A DNA stretch of 64,000 nucleotides from Shewanella sairae (GCF_023283535.1 NZ_JAKILT010000001.1:62001-126000), one strand, 5' to 3'; shown: positions 53,342-63,354, counted from the stretch's first letter. The notes: generated by a model from the letters alone, not told the origin. A program made the numbers and translations.

Positions 53342-53681
53342 GTTTGACTATGACTACAAGGTGTTAGGTAAGCTATAGCTCGATTTTACATGATTATCTA
53401 TGAATTTGCTTACCTCTGAAGTGGCTAAGTTATCTCTCGCTGGTTAAACACGCTTATTGCTGTGCATCGTTTGGGTAAAATCAAAGGCTAACAAGTCGTG
53501 ATGATGAAAATTTAATGCAAATTGTCTTGTTCTAGGTAGCTGCTAGGCTTAGTGTTTAGTTAATTAAGGTTGCGGTAATGCCGCTAACTACTCAGCGAAT
53601 ATGGTACTTGCGAATACGTTCGCGTGATTTAGGTTGAGTTAAGCTTTGGCATTTTCGATGAAATAGCAAATGGAGTGAGTT
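53342..53681. other. Divergent intergenic region
   Basis: 340 bp between the pseudouridine synthase and phosphohexomutase genes. A small palindrome GCGAA-TACG-TTCGC is at 53610-53623. No gene or named operator is visible. Confidence 0.5.
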
Positions 53682-55403
53682 ATGAGCACGCAGTTGGCAT
53701 TGAGAGTAAAAAATTGGATTGAGCATGACCCTGATCCGCGGATGCAGCAAGAACTGCAACAATTAGTTGATTCAAATGATATTACAGAGCTGGAAGCGCG
53801 TTTTGCTGGTAGGCTCGCATTCGGTACCGCAGGGTTACGTGGTGTAGTTGGGGCGGGTCCTACACGTATGAACCGTTTAGTGGTGCAGCAAACATCTGCA
53901 GGTCTTGGCGCTTATTTGAAGGGGCAAATCAGTGATGTGGCGACCCGTGGCGTCATTATCGGTTATGACGGTCGTCATGACTCAAAACAGTTTGCTCAGG
54001 ACGCAGCAGGAGTATTAACTGCAATGGGCATAAAGGTTTATCTTACCGCTAATGTTGCAGCTACGCCGCTGGTGGCCTTTGGCGTATTACATTTAGGCGC
54101 TGCAGCTGGCATTGTGGTGACCGCGAGCCATAACCCGCCGCAATATAACGGTTACAAAGTTTATTGGGGCAATGGCGCGCAGATTATTCCGCCTCATGAT
54201 AGTGGTATTGCCGCTTGTATAGATAAAGCCGCGACAGAAGCGCTGACCTTGCTAGAAGCAGATAAAGCACAAGCGGCAAATCTGTTGGTGATGCTTGAAG
54301 ATGAATTTTATCAAGCGTATCGCCAAGGCGTTAAACAAGCGGGGGTATTGCAAAATCACACCCAACCAGACTCGGTAAGTTTAACTTATACCGCAATGCA
54401 CGGTGTGGGTAATGAGATGGCACTCAATGTGCTAAAAGATGCTGGCTTTACTAAGGTTTACTCGGTTGCGGAGCAAGCGCAGCCAGATGGCGACTTCCCG
54501 ACGGTTAATTTCCCTAATCCAGAAGAGAAGGGCGCCATGGATATGGTGATTGAAGAAGCGAAAAAGCACGGGGCAATGCTGGCTTGTGCCAATGACCCTG
54601 ATGCAGACCGTTTTGCCGTTGCAGGGCGTAACGATTCTGGCGAATACCAAATGTTAACGGGTGATCAGGTCGGTGTGCTTTTTGGTCATTATTTGCTGAC
54701 GCACGCTAATGAAAACGAACGCCTAACCTGCACCACCATTGTCTCGTCGAGCTTATTATCAAAAGTGGCTCATAGTTTACAGGCAAATTGCCGCACTACA
54801 CTCACAGGCTTTAAATGGCTGACAAATGTCGGTATGAGCGAAGAAACGGATGACAATCGTTTCTTATTTGCCTATGAAGAAGCCTTAGGCTACACAGTGG
54901 GCTCAATGGTGTGGGACAAAGATGGCTTATCGGCTTTAGTGGCTTTTGCTCAATTAACCGCAGAGCTTGCCAGCAAAGGGCAAACTATTTGGGACCGTCT
55001 AGAAGCCATTTATCGCGAGCATGGCTTCCATCTCAATGATCAGGTTAGCATAGCGTTAAAACCAACAACGCCGAATATAGGTGCTTATTTACGCCAAAAC
55101 CCGCCTGTAAAAATTGCCGGACATGATGTTGTCTCGACCGATGATATCAGTATTGGCAAGCGTCTGTTTGCCGATGGTTCCAGCGAGGAGATAGCGCTGC
55201 CTGCAAGTGATGTATTGATTTATCGTTTGCAAAATGGCGCTCGAGTGATTGTTAGACCATCAGGTACTGAGCCAAAAATTAAATGCTATTACGAAGTGGT
55301 TGAATTAATGACTGACCAAGATAGTTTAGCAAGTGCTCAGCAACGAGCCCAAAGCGAGATGGCGCGATTTATCAGCGCTCATCAGGCTGATTTACCAAAA
55401 TAA
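53682..55403 (+). CDS. Phosphoglucomutase/phosphomannomutase family protein
   Basis: 573 residues, alpha-D-phosphohexomutase superfamily. The catalytic phosphoserine is in TASHNPPQYNGYKVYW (near 147), the metal loop is ANDPDADRFA (near 305), the sugar-binding loop is FAYEEALGYTVG (near 395) and the phosphate-binding loop is VRPSGTEPKIKCYYEV (near 527). The length and FGTAGLRG near residue 50 match the long PgmB-like bacterial/eukaryotic PGM2-type group that interconverts hexose or pentose 1- and 6(5)-phosphates. It is monocistronic. Confidence 0.93.
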   Translation: MSTQLALRVKNWIEHDPDPRMQQELQQLVDSNDITELEARFAGRLAFGTAGLRGVVGAGPTRMNRLVVQQTSAGLGAYLKGQISDVATRGVIIGYDGRHDSKQFAQDAAGVLTAMGIKVYLTANVAATPLVAFGVLHLGAAAGIVVTASHNPPQYNGYKVYWGNGAQIIPPHDSGIAACIDKAATEALTLLEADKAQAANLLVMLEDEFYQAYRQGVKQAGVLQNHTQPDSVSLTYTAMHGVGNEMALNVLKDAGFTKVYSVAEQAQPDGDFPTVNFPNPEEKGAMDMVIEEAKKHGAMLACANDPDADRFAVAGRNDSGEYQMLTGDQVGVLFGHYLLTHANENERLTCTTIVSSSLLSKVAHSLQANCRTTLTGFKWLTNVGMSEETDDNRFLFAYEEALGYTVGSMVWDKDGLSALVAFAQLTAELASKGQTIWDRLEAIYREHGFHLNDQVSIALKPTTPNIGAYLRQNPPVKIAGHDVVSTDDISIGKRLFADGSSEEIALPASDVLIYRLQNGARVIVRPSGTEPKIKCYYEVVELMTDQDSLASAQQRAQSEMARFISAHQADLPK

Positions 55404-55600
55404 AATGCGTCATTTTGTCCATTGAGGTAAGCGGTGGATCACGCTTTTATGGAATATAGGGATGAGCGGTAAAATTACGTTAACCAAATATTTTATTTAA
55501 GTTATTTTTGTTATTATGGTTCACGAAATCTGCATTGAAAGTTGAATAATGATTCGCTTTTGATGGGAAGTGGATATTAATAATAAGAGCAAGAATATTT

Positions 55601-56602
55601 ATGATTAGGGTATGGATAGGAATAGTACTTTGGATCGTAACCTGCTCTTCCGATGTGTTTGCGGCAAAGGAAGAGATTAGACCCTTAGTGTTATTCCAAG
55701 GAGAGGTTGCTGAAGGTTCATTTCTGCAAATGGTGGAAAAGGGAGTCATAGAGTTTGAAAATGTGACTTCAATTCCCGTTGTGCAAAAACGTTTGCCCCG
55801 AGGTGATGAGCTTTACCTAAAAGAGCTTGAAAACAGCGCCAAGGAAGGTTTTAGTCCAATCATAGTACAAGATTCTAATTCATTACCGCTTTTTGCCAAT
55901 ATTGCCAAAGCTTATCCTGCTACAAAGTTTATTTCTTTAGATGTTGCTTATGATGTGCCGAATATTTTAGCCCTTACGTTTAATCATGCTGAGGGCGCTT
56001 ATGTCATTGGATTTATCGCAGGCTTAAAAACTAAAACCAATAGAGTAGGATTTATTGGCGGGATCGATATTCCCGTTATTAATAATTTTCGTTGTGGCTA
56101 TGAGTTGGGTTTACAACAAGCGAATGCTGATATCACCTTGGTCAGCCGCTATATTAATAAGGGTACGTTCTCATGGGATGATTTAGAGTCTGCTCAATCA
56201 TTGTCTGAAGAGATGATTAACGAAGGAGTGGATGTTATTTTTCCGGTTAGCGGTATGGCCAGTAAAGCGGCTATGGACACCATGAAAAAGGCCGGTCCTC
56301 ATTACTATAGTTTTGGTATTGATAGTAATAGTAATGCAGATTACCCAGAGACATTGCTTGCCTCGTTTGAAAAACGCTCTGATAAGGCTATTTTTGCTGC
56401 TTTGATGTTGTTAAAAAATGGCATATGGAATAGCACAGAAAAGCACTTTGGTATTAAGCAAGGGATAATTGAAATTACAGCTAATCCTCAAAATTCTGAG
56501 TTAACTGCTAGCGATCGAGAAAAAATTAACGAGCTGGTTACTCGATTAAAGGGAAAGAACAATACTATTTCTCGTGAAATTCTTACCCATTGTAAGGTAT
56601 GA
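55601..56602 (+). CDS. BMP-family periplasmic substrate-binding protein
   Basis: 333 residues. A signal peptide ends near ..CSSDVFAAK. It has the BMP/PnrA-like fold: FQGEVAEGSFLQMVEKGVIEFE, AEGAYVIGFIAGLKTKTNRVGFIGG (quoted in part) and VDVIFPVSGMASKAAMDTMKK, patterns of the basic membrane protein group that binds purine nucleosides in other bacteria. No ABC permease or ATPase is nearby. The last codons overlap the start of a membrane GGDEF gene by 4 bp (ATGA), so I infer a sensory rather than transport role. The ligand could be a nucleoside, by family only. Confidence 0.85.
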   Translation: MIRVWIGIVLWIVTCSSDVFAAKEEIRPLVLFQGEVAEGSFLQMVEKGVIEFENVTSIPVVQKRLPRGDELYLKELENSAKEGFSPIIVQDSNSLPLFANIAKAYPATKFISLDVAYDVPNILALTFNHAEGAYVIGFIAGLKTKTNRVGFIGGIDIPVINNFRCGYELGLQQANADITLVSRYINKGTFSWDDLESAQSLSEEMINEGVDVIFPVSGMASKAAMDTMKKAGPHYYSFGIDSNSNADYPETLLASFEKRSDKAIFAALMLLKNGIWNSTEKHFGIKQGIIEITANPQNSELTASDREKINELVTRLKGKNNTISREILTHCKV

Positions 56603-58104
56603 GAATGAAAAGACTTTCTTCTCATGTAATCATGCTTTATATCGTGTTAACTCTGGTGCCATTGTTGATTATCGGCGGATTTAGTGTTGCTAGAAGCTAT
56701 ATCGCAGAGCAACAACAATGGACAAATTTATACGATAAAGTACTTTTGCAGCAATTAATTAATGCTGAGAAATCCTTGACGGAGTTTGATCTTGCCTTAG
56801 CTGAGTTAGTGGTTAATGACTTTTCCCGTTTAGACTATATTCGCTCGGTAAAGCTTGAGTCTAGTTTGTATGCGATGAAGTTTGCAGAGGTGATTAACTT
56901 TGATACTCAGTCAAAAAATTTAACGCCGCTTGCTTATCCTATCATTGACCGTCAAGGCAATGAGTTAGGGCAATTAGTTATCTATAAAGATAAAGAAGCG
57001 TTTAGTTCGCACATCATTTATTCTGTTTTACCTAAGATCATATTTTTTGTATTGCTGGTGAGTTTTATCTCATTCTTATTTAGTCATAAAATTTTGGCTA
57101 TATTGAAAAAACCCTTTAAAGATGTGCATAATTTTACAGCGCTAGTCGCCAGTGGTGATTTTAAATCGCCTCCGCCAAATCACCATGACTTTATTGAAAT
57201 TCATGCTATTTTTTCATCATTAGAAATGATGCGTGTGCGTTTACTTGAGTCTATAAATCAATTGAGAAAGAGTGAGGAAAACTACTCGCGAACATATAAC
57301 TTGACCCAAGTGTGTTTATTCGTTGTCGATGTGAAAACCTGTAAAATCGTCAGAGCAAATCAAACTTTTACCAAGTTAGTCAGTGATATTTCGGTGGTTA
57401 ATATCCATCATGCCGATCGCTTACAGCGTTTTGTCTCTATGTTGCTGGAGCGCAAAAGCAGTCATAGCTTTGAGTATACTATTAGCGTTAAAGGTTTATC
57501 AAAACACTTCCAGGTTAACCATTCAGAGCGAATACAAGATGAAATTGAATGCTCCGCAATGGATATTAGTGAACTGATTGAAGCGAGAGAGTCTGTTGTG
57601 ATGCAGTTACAGACAGATGCGTTAACGGGGATCCCTAACCGTGTTAGTTTTAACCAGTTTGTACAGCAAGTTGAAAATAAGGAGCATCCGCAGTTTGCTT
57701 TAATGATGTTAGATTTAAATGGCTTTAAAAGTATTAACGATACTCATGGTCATATAGCGGGTGATGAAGTATTAAAAGTGACGGCTCTGCGCATAACCGA
57801 CAATATTCCAGCATTTGCCCGCGTGTATCGTTTAGGCGGCGATGAATTTATTATCAGTCTAATTGGCGAGCATTCAGAAGTTCAATTAGGTCAAATTGCA
57901 CAGAGCATAGTTCAGCAGGTTGAGGCTTCCATCCCATTTAATGACGAAAAGCTGTTAGTTTCATCGAGTATTGGCATTAGTTGTCATGATGAGCGGAATG
58001 GGGTTTCAGTTAGCGAAGTCTTTCATGATGCTGATATTGCGATGTATCATGCTAAAACTAATCGGTTGCCACCGGTGTTTTCCAATGACTTGTGTGCGGC
58101 GTAA
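56599..58104 (+). CDS. Membrane diguanylate cyclase coupled to the BMP protein
   Basis: 501 residues. Membrane helix 1 is at about 9-31, a periplasmic segment at about 32-137, helix 2 at about 138-160, then a HAMP-like stretch and a PAS-like region (ENYSRTYNLTQVCLFVVDVK onward). The GGDEF domain starts near 332 (TDALTGIPNRVSF, DLNGFKSINDTHGHIAGD) with active motif YRLGGDEF. The residues five before it do not form RxxD, so product inhibition at the I-site is probably absent. It starts inside the BMP stop codon (ATGA overlap). The likely job is making c-di-GMP when the bound periplasmic protein changes state. Confidence 0.92.
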   Translation: MRMKRLSSHVIMLYIVLTLVPLLIIGGFSVARSYIAEQQQWTNLYDKVLLQQLINAEKSLTEFDLALAELVVNDFSRLDYIRSVKLESSLYAMKFAEVINFDTQSKNLTPLAYPIIDRQGNELGQLVIYKDKEAFSSHIIYSVLPKIIFFVLLVSFISFLFSHKILAILKKPFKDVHNFTALVASGDFKSPPPNHHDFIEIHAIFSSLEMMRVRLLESINQLRKSEENYSRTYNLTQVCLFVVDVKTCKIVRANQTFTKLVSDISVVNIHHADRLQRFVSMLLERKSSHSFEYTISVKGLSKHFQVNHSERIQDEIECSAMDISELIEARESVVMQLQTDALTGIPNRVSFNQFVQQVENKEHPQFALMMLDLNGFKSINDTHGHIAGDEVLKVTALRITDNIPAFARVYRLGGDEFIISLIGEHSEVQLGQIAQSIVQQVEASIPFNDEKLLVSSSIGISCHDERNGVSVSEVFHDADIAMYHAKTNRLPPVFSNDLCAA

Positions 58105-58161
58105 CTGGCGATATTTGCTAGTTATGAAGTTTTAGAGTTGTAAGGATAGGTATGTAAAAAG

Positions 58162-58192
58162 AAAGCCCCTTTATATTAGTAAAGGGGCTTTT
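58162..58192. terminator. Bidirectional terminator
   Basis: AAAGCCCCTTTA and TAAAGGGGCTTT form a perfect 12-bp stem around TATTAG between the convergent GGDEF and SslE-like genes. A T run follows on the plus strand. Confidence 0.92.
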
Positions 58193-58202
58193 GGGTTAAT
58201 GA

Positions 58203-61200
58203 CTATTTCAGAGAGTCAATTGTTTCTGGTTTGATTTCTGGAATGGCAAGTTCTAGCGACTGCACATACGCAACGCCGCTCGCGGTAATACCCCCCTCGT
58301 AGTCGCGGGTGCCGTCAGCTGTGACTACAGATACTTCACTAGGGTTCCAAGATTCAAAGAAACTGGTTAGGTCGTAGCGCGACACTGAAGATGCACATGC
58401 CATCAGTAAGTCGCCTTGGCTCAATCTTGCTGAGTTTTGCGCAGAACAAGATGGATTATCGATGTTACGTGCTTCGCGGTGCATCATCTTAATCATGTTC
58501 CAGCCTTCATCATCGCCATAGTAAGACGGGATAGCGTCAGCGGCAAAGTGGTCAGCCACTTTGAAATGATCTTCTGCCCAAATCTTTAACTGTGCGAACA
58601 TCACCAAACGTGACCCTGCATCGCCGTGACTCCAAACATGACCATCATCACGACTAATCAACATTGGCGCTTTTTGGATATCAGTTTTAACGCGATCCAT
58701 TTCGCCCATGCCGTTATCGCGCTGCTCTTGCATATAAAGTGCAAGAATATTGTTAGCAACTTCGGTAGCGCCTTTGACATTGAACGGTGCGGCTGCGAGG
58801 TTATGGCCCACTTCATGCCATAACAACCAGTCATTGACCGGATTGGTTGGAATGGTGTTGCGGCTGCGACTGTAGGTTGTGCTCATCACTGGGTAACCAG
58901 AGTGGGCTGCACCAATTGATATTTGCGCGTCATTGACAAAGCGATGGCTATGCTCAGGTAATAGCTCACCAGTAAAGCGCATATTACCTTCAGAGTTATC
59001 GCGAGCGTGGAAGTCACTGGCTTTTTCTGCAAAGTCATTCATGCCTTCACTGAATATCTCGATGTCAGTGTTAATGACGTTGTTAACTGGGGTCGTATAA
59101 ACAAACTGACCTGTTACCACTTCAGCCAGTGGTACTTCGCTATTCACTTGGTTTACCCACTGACCGCCTTTCCAAAGTGATGCTTTGAGTACACCCGTAA
59201 AACTAAACTCAACGCTGTTGGCTTCGAGTGTTTTAGCTGGCTTGATATAAATCAGACCACCATAAGGTGCAACAATCTCAGTGGTAGCACCTGCTTTATG
59301 GCTCCAAGATTTTTGTACGCGAGAAGGGCGCTTTAATGCGAGTTCATGCTGGTGCTTACCGGTAACATCATCTACCAGTGCCACAGTAATGGTTGCATCG
59401 TGATTACCACTAACTGTTACTACATTGCGCTTAACGGCCCAAAGACCCGTTGATTGCATGTTGTTAGCTGTGCCAACGACAGCATTGTTGAAGGTTTCAA
59501 TCTGCACTTCAGCTGTGCTGCCGGTATCTGCAGTATTACCTGGGTAGATGCTGGTATCGACGCTAATATCATTATCCCAATATGAGCGACCCAGCATTAT
59601 CCGCGTAAGTGGCTTTTCTTGGTAGTTAAGTGGGTAGCTAGGATTAAGTTCACCGGTTGCAGTCAACATGTTATAACTTTGCATTTTTGCAAAAGTCTCT
59701 GCAGCACAAGCATTGTCTGGTTGATGTGCATCAGAGGTATAACAGTTTAAAAACTCAGTGGCTTGTTTAAACCCAAGTTCATCTTGTACGCCAGGTTTAT
59801 AGGTGTACTGCTCGTCATTCCACAGCCAGATAGATAAGTTGTCATAGGTTTGGTTTAACTCGTTAAGTGATAAACGTGCACCTTCTACGCCTTTACTGCG
59901 ATAGTAAATTTCGTGTTGGTATAACTTTTCTACGTTGGCGCCAAGGTTTGCCGCTTTGACCATAGTAGAAATCACATCTGGGCTGATTTCATAACGGGTA
60001 AATCTAGGGCGGTAATATCTATACCCAGTACTAAAACCATGGCCTTTACGAGTTTCGATACAGCCAATTTCATAGTCATAACTCGAATCAGTGCACTCTT
60101 GCACATCAGGGAACTCAGCCTTGATTTTAGCTACTGCTGCTAGTCGTTCAACCTCTGTTTTAGCGCTGATAAAGGCATAGTTATTATGTTCAATACCTTG
60201 GTCATCTAGCGTTTTGTATTGGGCTACCCCAAAACTAGGCTTGTCTATTGGCGATGGAAAAGTGACCGTACCATCTTGGTTGATGACAAATTTAGACATA
60301 TCATCGAACTTTTCATAGGTCACGAGTGTGTCGGTTAAGCTACCGCGTGGGTTCGGCGCGCGTGACTCACAGTAATAACTCTCGCCACAATAGCCCTGCT
60401 TTGTACGGGCTAAGTTAGCACCGCCTAAAGAGATCCCCGCAGCATCGGCTAAACGCGCAATAGGTTCAGGGTTTAATTGCTCGATAGCATCCATGAATAA
60501 GATATTGCCGCCAGCATTAACATATTGAATTAAATCGGTTATGTCAGTAGCGGAAAGTAATGGATTAGTTACATCAGCAAGTACCTTTACGCTCATGCCA
60601 TCGCCAAATAGGCCTGTTTCATAAGCTTGAAGAATCAGTAAAGGTGTCGTTGAAGGGCTTAGTCCACCATATCCACCAGTGGTGAATACTTCACTATTCA
60701 GTTTATATGAAGGATCAATAGTAAACTCATACTGCTGGTTTGAATTGACTTGTGATTTCCATACTTTACTAATGTTGGTACCAACATTAATGCTGGTTTT
60801 ACCATTATCATGTTCAGGTACGAACCAAGTGAACATGTTGCTAAAGAAGCGAGGCATACTGCCGTTGTCTTTACCTGCATCTTCGCCGCCGGCCCAGTAA
60901 TTGGTCGGATGACTCAAAATATTGGGGTACATGCTGTTCCCCATAAACACAACCTTGCCTTGACCAATCTCACCGGCAGTGACGACGGGCAAATTGTATG
61001 TGGCGGTGTCTTTGCCCACTATTTCAGGACGTTTAAGCGCAACATCTGAATTAACATCGATTATCTTTGCATCAGTCACATAGGGGAAACCGTCATCACG
61101 ACGATAAGCCTGCTCAGCACCAAATGGCAGCCAGTAGTTCACATCGTTACGCGGCATTAGCACCGGGAATGCTGTGTTGGCTGTGTTCATTGAGCGCATA

Positions 61201-62972
61201 AAGCGGGTATAACCTACCTCACCATAAAAAGCTGAGTTATCGTGAAACACATGGAACTGATCAACACCGCTATAGAGCTGAGTTAATGTATTGGTAACAT
61301 ATTGACCTTTTTGCAATAAAGGCGCAGCTAGCTCACGTAATCCAGCCGGATTTTGGTTTAATTCAGCATCAATAATTTGCGCTAAACCGTTATCAAATTG
61401 AGCGTTAAACTCGTTCGGTACGCTAAATTGCGTATCTTCAATTTGTGCACCGTTAGGTAAATTGATATTAATAATTTCGTTAATTACGTTCGGGTATTGC
61501 GCAAAAACACTGTGTACATTGTCGCTGAAAGTGACTGAATCACTGCTGTTATTCGCATAGCGATTAATCAATGTATTAATGTTTTGTTTAACGATTTCGT
61601 TTTCAGAAACGTCAGACAGCTGATATTCAACTTGGTTACCTTTAACAGAGCCAAAGGTAAAGGTATCTAAGCCAAATGTAATCGTTTCGCCCCATACATA
61701 AGAGATTAGACCGCTTGAGTCGGTGATCCCGCGAGATGACTTAGTGTAATAGTTTATGCCAGCAATTGGCTTACCATTGGCATCAGCTAAAATACTTTGA
61801 GTGTCAACTAAACTGTCCTGACTTGGCTTATAGGTATAAGCATCTTCTGCAGAGGCAGAGACGAAACCTGCGTTAATGTCTGGCTTAGCCCCAACTGAGA
61901 TTTCAGGTGTAAGGGTGTTATCAACATGGGAGCTCGGCGCTTTATCTACTTCATCGGTTTCTTCTCCCGCTGGTGGATTCACAAATGCTTCAATGGTGAT
62001 TGGGTCATTTATTGCAAATAATGGCGCAACGTCATAGACGTCAATTTCATCCAGACAAATCTCATCAGTTAACGCAGGGCAAGTACTGACTTTTGTCATC
62101 ACTCTAGCGCCATCTACAACACTGATCTCATGTTGCCAATCATTTTTCATGTCTAATGCCATGGCATTATGTGTGTCGCGTGTCCAGCCTTCGGGCAAGG
62201 GGATATCTTTGTTTAGCAATTCTAACGAACCAAAGTAACAGCTAACATTATCACCGTCTTTAAACGTAAACTGACCTGTTGCACCGAGCTCTTGATCATT
62301 ACAAGTAATTTGCCCTGATAACGCTTTACCATTTAATAGCAGGCTGCCTTGGTAGGTCTTTTTAGCAGGAAGGATTTCAGTTGGCGGAATGACTTCAACT
62401 TGGCCCGCAAAGCATTGCTTATTGGTGTAGGTTGTTTTAGCCGCGGTTAAGCTGGTTAATGCGGCTTCACAGGCATCAGCACTTGGGAAGATATTCTCTT
62501 TAAGCTGACTGTTAATTAGAACTTTAGACTCTGCGCTGCAGAAAAAGTGGTCATCAGTCGATAGTGTGCTGGTAAAGGTATTTTCACAGAGTTGGTCATC
62601 GATAATGTCAAATAACGGCGTCGAGGGTTCCAGTGGAATACTTGGAATGCTAGGGTCGACCGGAATAGACGGCTCTAACGGAATACTTGGAATGCTAGGG
62701 TCAACCGGAATAGACGGCTCTAACGGAATGCTTGGAATGCTAGGGTCAACCGGAATAGACGGCTCTAACGGAATGCTTGGAATGCTAGGGTCGACCGGAA
62801 TAGATGGCTCTAACGGAATGCTTGGAATGCTAGGGTCAACCGGAATAGACGGCTCTAACGGAATGCTAGGAATACTCGGTTCGCCAGGAACTGAAGGTTC
62901 ATTGGAATTATCGTCAGATGAACAGCCGATCATAAGGTTGCTTATCACTACAGCAAGTATAAGTTTTTTCAT
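58203..62972 (-). CDS. sslE: SslE/AcfD-like M60 metalloprotease lipoprotein
   Basis: 1589-residue lipoprotein (lipobox MIGC, Cys about residue 17). Residues about 30-118 are Pro/Ser/Ile repeats of 15 residues (PSIPSIPLEPSIPVD), a flexible surface spacer. From recall the rest follows E. coli SslE (YghJ) and Vibrio AcfD closely: KPDINAGFVSA, YAQFPN-like YPNVINEIINI, QKEKPLTRIMLGRSYWDN-type blocks and QISIGAAHSGYPVM. The peptidase motif is WHEVGHN (DNA near 58800-58820) with Glu in GATEVANN 12 residues later, the M60 HExxH..E gluzincin set. SslE is a mucin-degrading surface protein exported by type II secretion (established in E. coli). No secretion genes are in the window. The symbol is by homology. 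Confidence 0.92.
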   Translation of the reverse strand: MKKLILAVVISNLMIGCSSDDNSNEPSVPGEPSIPSIPLEPSIPVDPSIPSIPLEPSIPVDPSIPSIPLEPSIPVDPSIPSIPLEPSIPVDPSIPSIPLEPSIPVDPSIPSIPLEPSTPLFDIIDDQLCENTFTSTLSTDDHFFCSAESKVLINSQLKENIFPSADACEAALTSLTAAKTTYTNKQCFAGQVEVIPPTEILPAKKTYQGSLLLNGKALSGQITCNDQELGATGQFTFKDGDNVSCYFGSLELLNKDIPLPEGWTRDTHNAMALDMKNDWQHEISVVDGARVMTKVSTCPALTDEICLDEIDVYDVAPLFAINDPITIEAFVNPPAGEETDEVDKAPSSHVDNTLTPEISVGAKPDINAGFVSASAEDAYTYKPSQDSLVDTQSILADANGKPIAGINYYTKSSRGITDSSGLISYVWGETITFGLDTFTFGSVKGNQVEYQLSDVSENEIVKQNINTLINRYANNSSDSVTFSDNVHSVFAQYPNVINEIININLPNGAQIEDTQFSVPNEFNAQFDNGLAQIIDAELNQNPAGLRELAAPLLQKGQYVTNTLTQLYSGVDQFHVFHDNSAFYGEVGYTRFMRSMNTANTAFPVLMPRNDVNYWLPFGAEQAYRRDDGFPYVTDAKIIDVNSDVALKRPEIVGKDTATYNLPVVTAGEIGQGKVVFMGNSMYPNILSHPTNYWAGGEDAGKDNGSMPRFFSNMFTWFVPEHDNGKTSINVGTNISKVWKSQVNSNQQYEFTIDPSYKLNSEVFTTGGYGGLSPSTTPLLILQAYETGLFGDGMSVKVLADVTNPLLSATDITDLIQYVNAGGNILFMDAIEQLNPEPIARLADAAGISLGGANLARTKQGYCGESYYCESRAPNPRGSLTDTLVTYEKFDDMSKFVINQDGTVTFPSPIDKPSFGVAQYKTLDDQGIEHNNYAFISAKTEVERLAAVAKIKAEFPDVQECTDSSYDYEIGCIETRKGHGFSTGYRYYRPRFTRYEISPDVISTMVKAANLGANVEKLYQHEIYYRSKGVEGARLSLNELNQTYDNLSIWLWNDEQYTYKPGVQDELGFKQATEFLNCYTSDAHQPDNACAAETFAKMQSYNMLTATGELNPSYPLNYQEKPLTRIMLGRSYWDNDISVDTSIYPGNTADTGSTAEVQIETFNNAVVGTANNMQSTGLWAVKRNVVTVSGNHDATITVALVDDVTGKHQHELALKRPSRVQKSWSHKAGATTEIVAPYGGLIYIKPAKTLEANSVEFSFTGVLKASLWKGGQWVNQVNSEVPLAEVVTGQFVYTTPVNNVINTDIEIFSEGMNDFAEKASDFHARDNSEGNMRFTGELLPEHSHRFVNDAQISIGAAHSGYPVMSTTYSRSRNTIPTNPVNDWLLWHEVGHNLAAAPFNVKGATEVANNILALYMQEQRDNGMGEMDRVKTDIQKAPMLISRDDGHVWSHGDAGSRLVMFAQLKIWAEDHFKVADHFAADAIPSYYGDDEGWNMIKMMHREARNIDNPSCSAQNSARLSQGDLLMACASSVSRYDLTSFFESWNPSEVSVVTADGTRDYEGGITASGVAYVQSLELAIPEIKPETIDSLK
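62627..62881. repeat. 45-bp coding tandem repeat in the sslE-like gene
   Basis: About 5.7 copies of a 45-bp unit encode five full 15-residue PSIPSIPLEPSIPVD units and a partial sixth. Copies differ by few bases (for example GTCAACC against GTCGACC), so the array is young or kept uniform. The period is a multiple of three, so copy-number change would keep the frame and only alter spacer length. Confidence 0.93.
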
Positions 62973-63354
62973 TCATTTTTCTCATCGCTAAAAGCAAAGT
63001 TGCTTTCTCTAAACGCTATCTTTTAATAGCGTTTAGAGAAGAGGGCTTTGAGCGAGTGTAAACAGCGGTACGTTAGCGTTAATAAAAAGGGGAGCAGATT
63101 TAATATAAAGACGACAGGAAAGTTTCAAAATTTAGTTTTTTAGTGGATATCCAGAAAAATAGGCAGGGTATTATCTCAATAAACACTTAAAAAATATAAT
63201 TTTTATTTTGTTAAGTGATTAATAGTAAAGGTTAAATCTATATTGTTTTTTTGGGGGATTCTATTGCTCTTTTTTAGCCTTAAGAGCAATAGAATGATGC
63301 GTTTCTGCGAGGGAATAGCCCTAAAGACGGGTCTATAAAAACGGGCGAGTTGAA
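62973..63354. other. Intergenic region between sslE-like gene and avtA
   Basis: 382 bp. It holds a perfect 15-bp inverted repeat (63005-63040, listed separately) and AT-rich DNA around 63180-63260 that is likely the sslE promoter. No gene is visible on either strand. Confidence 0.55.
63005..63040. promoter_or_regulatory. Perfect 15-bp inverted repeat in the sslE leader
   Basis: TTCTCTAAACGCTAT (63005-63019) and ATAGCGTTTAGAGAA (63026-63040) are exact complements around CTTTTA. It ends 33 bp upstream of the sslE-like start codon. No T run follows on either strand, so an operator or a stable 5' UTR hairpin is more likely than a terminator. Confidence 0.7.

Noticed and set aside
62627..62881. 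Possible CRISPR array
   Set aside because: The 45-bp units are contiguous without unique spacers and lie in a coding frame.
62566..62991. Open frame on the plus strand with GMLGSTGIDGSN repeats
   Set aside because: It is the antisense reading of the 45-bp repeat in the sslE-like gene; there is no ribosome site and the repeat alone keeps the frame open.
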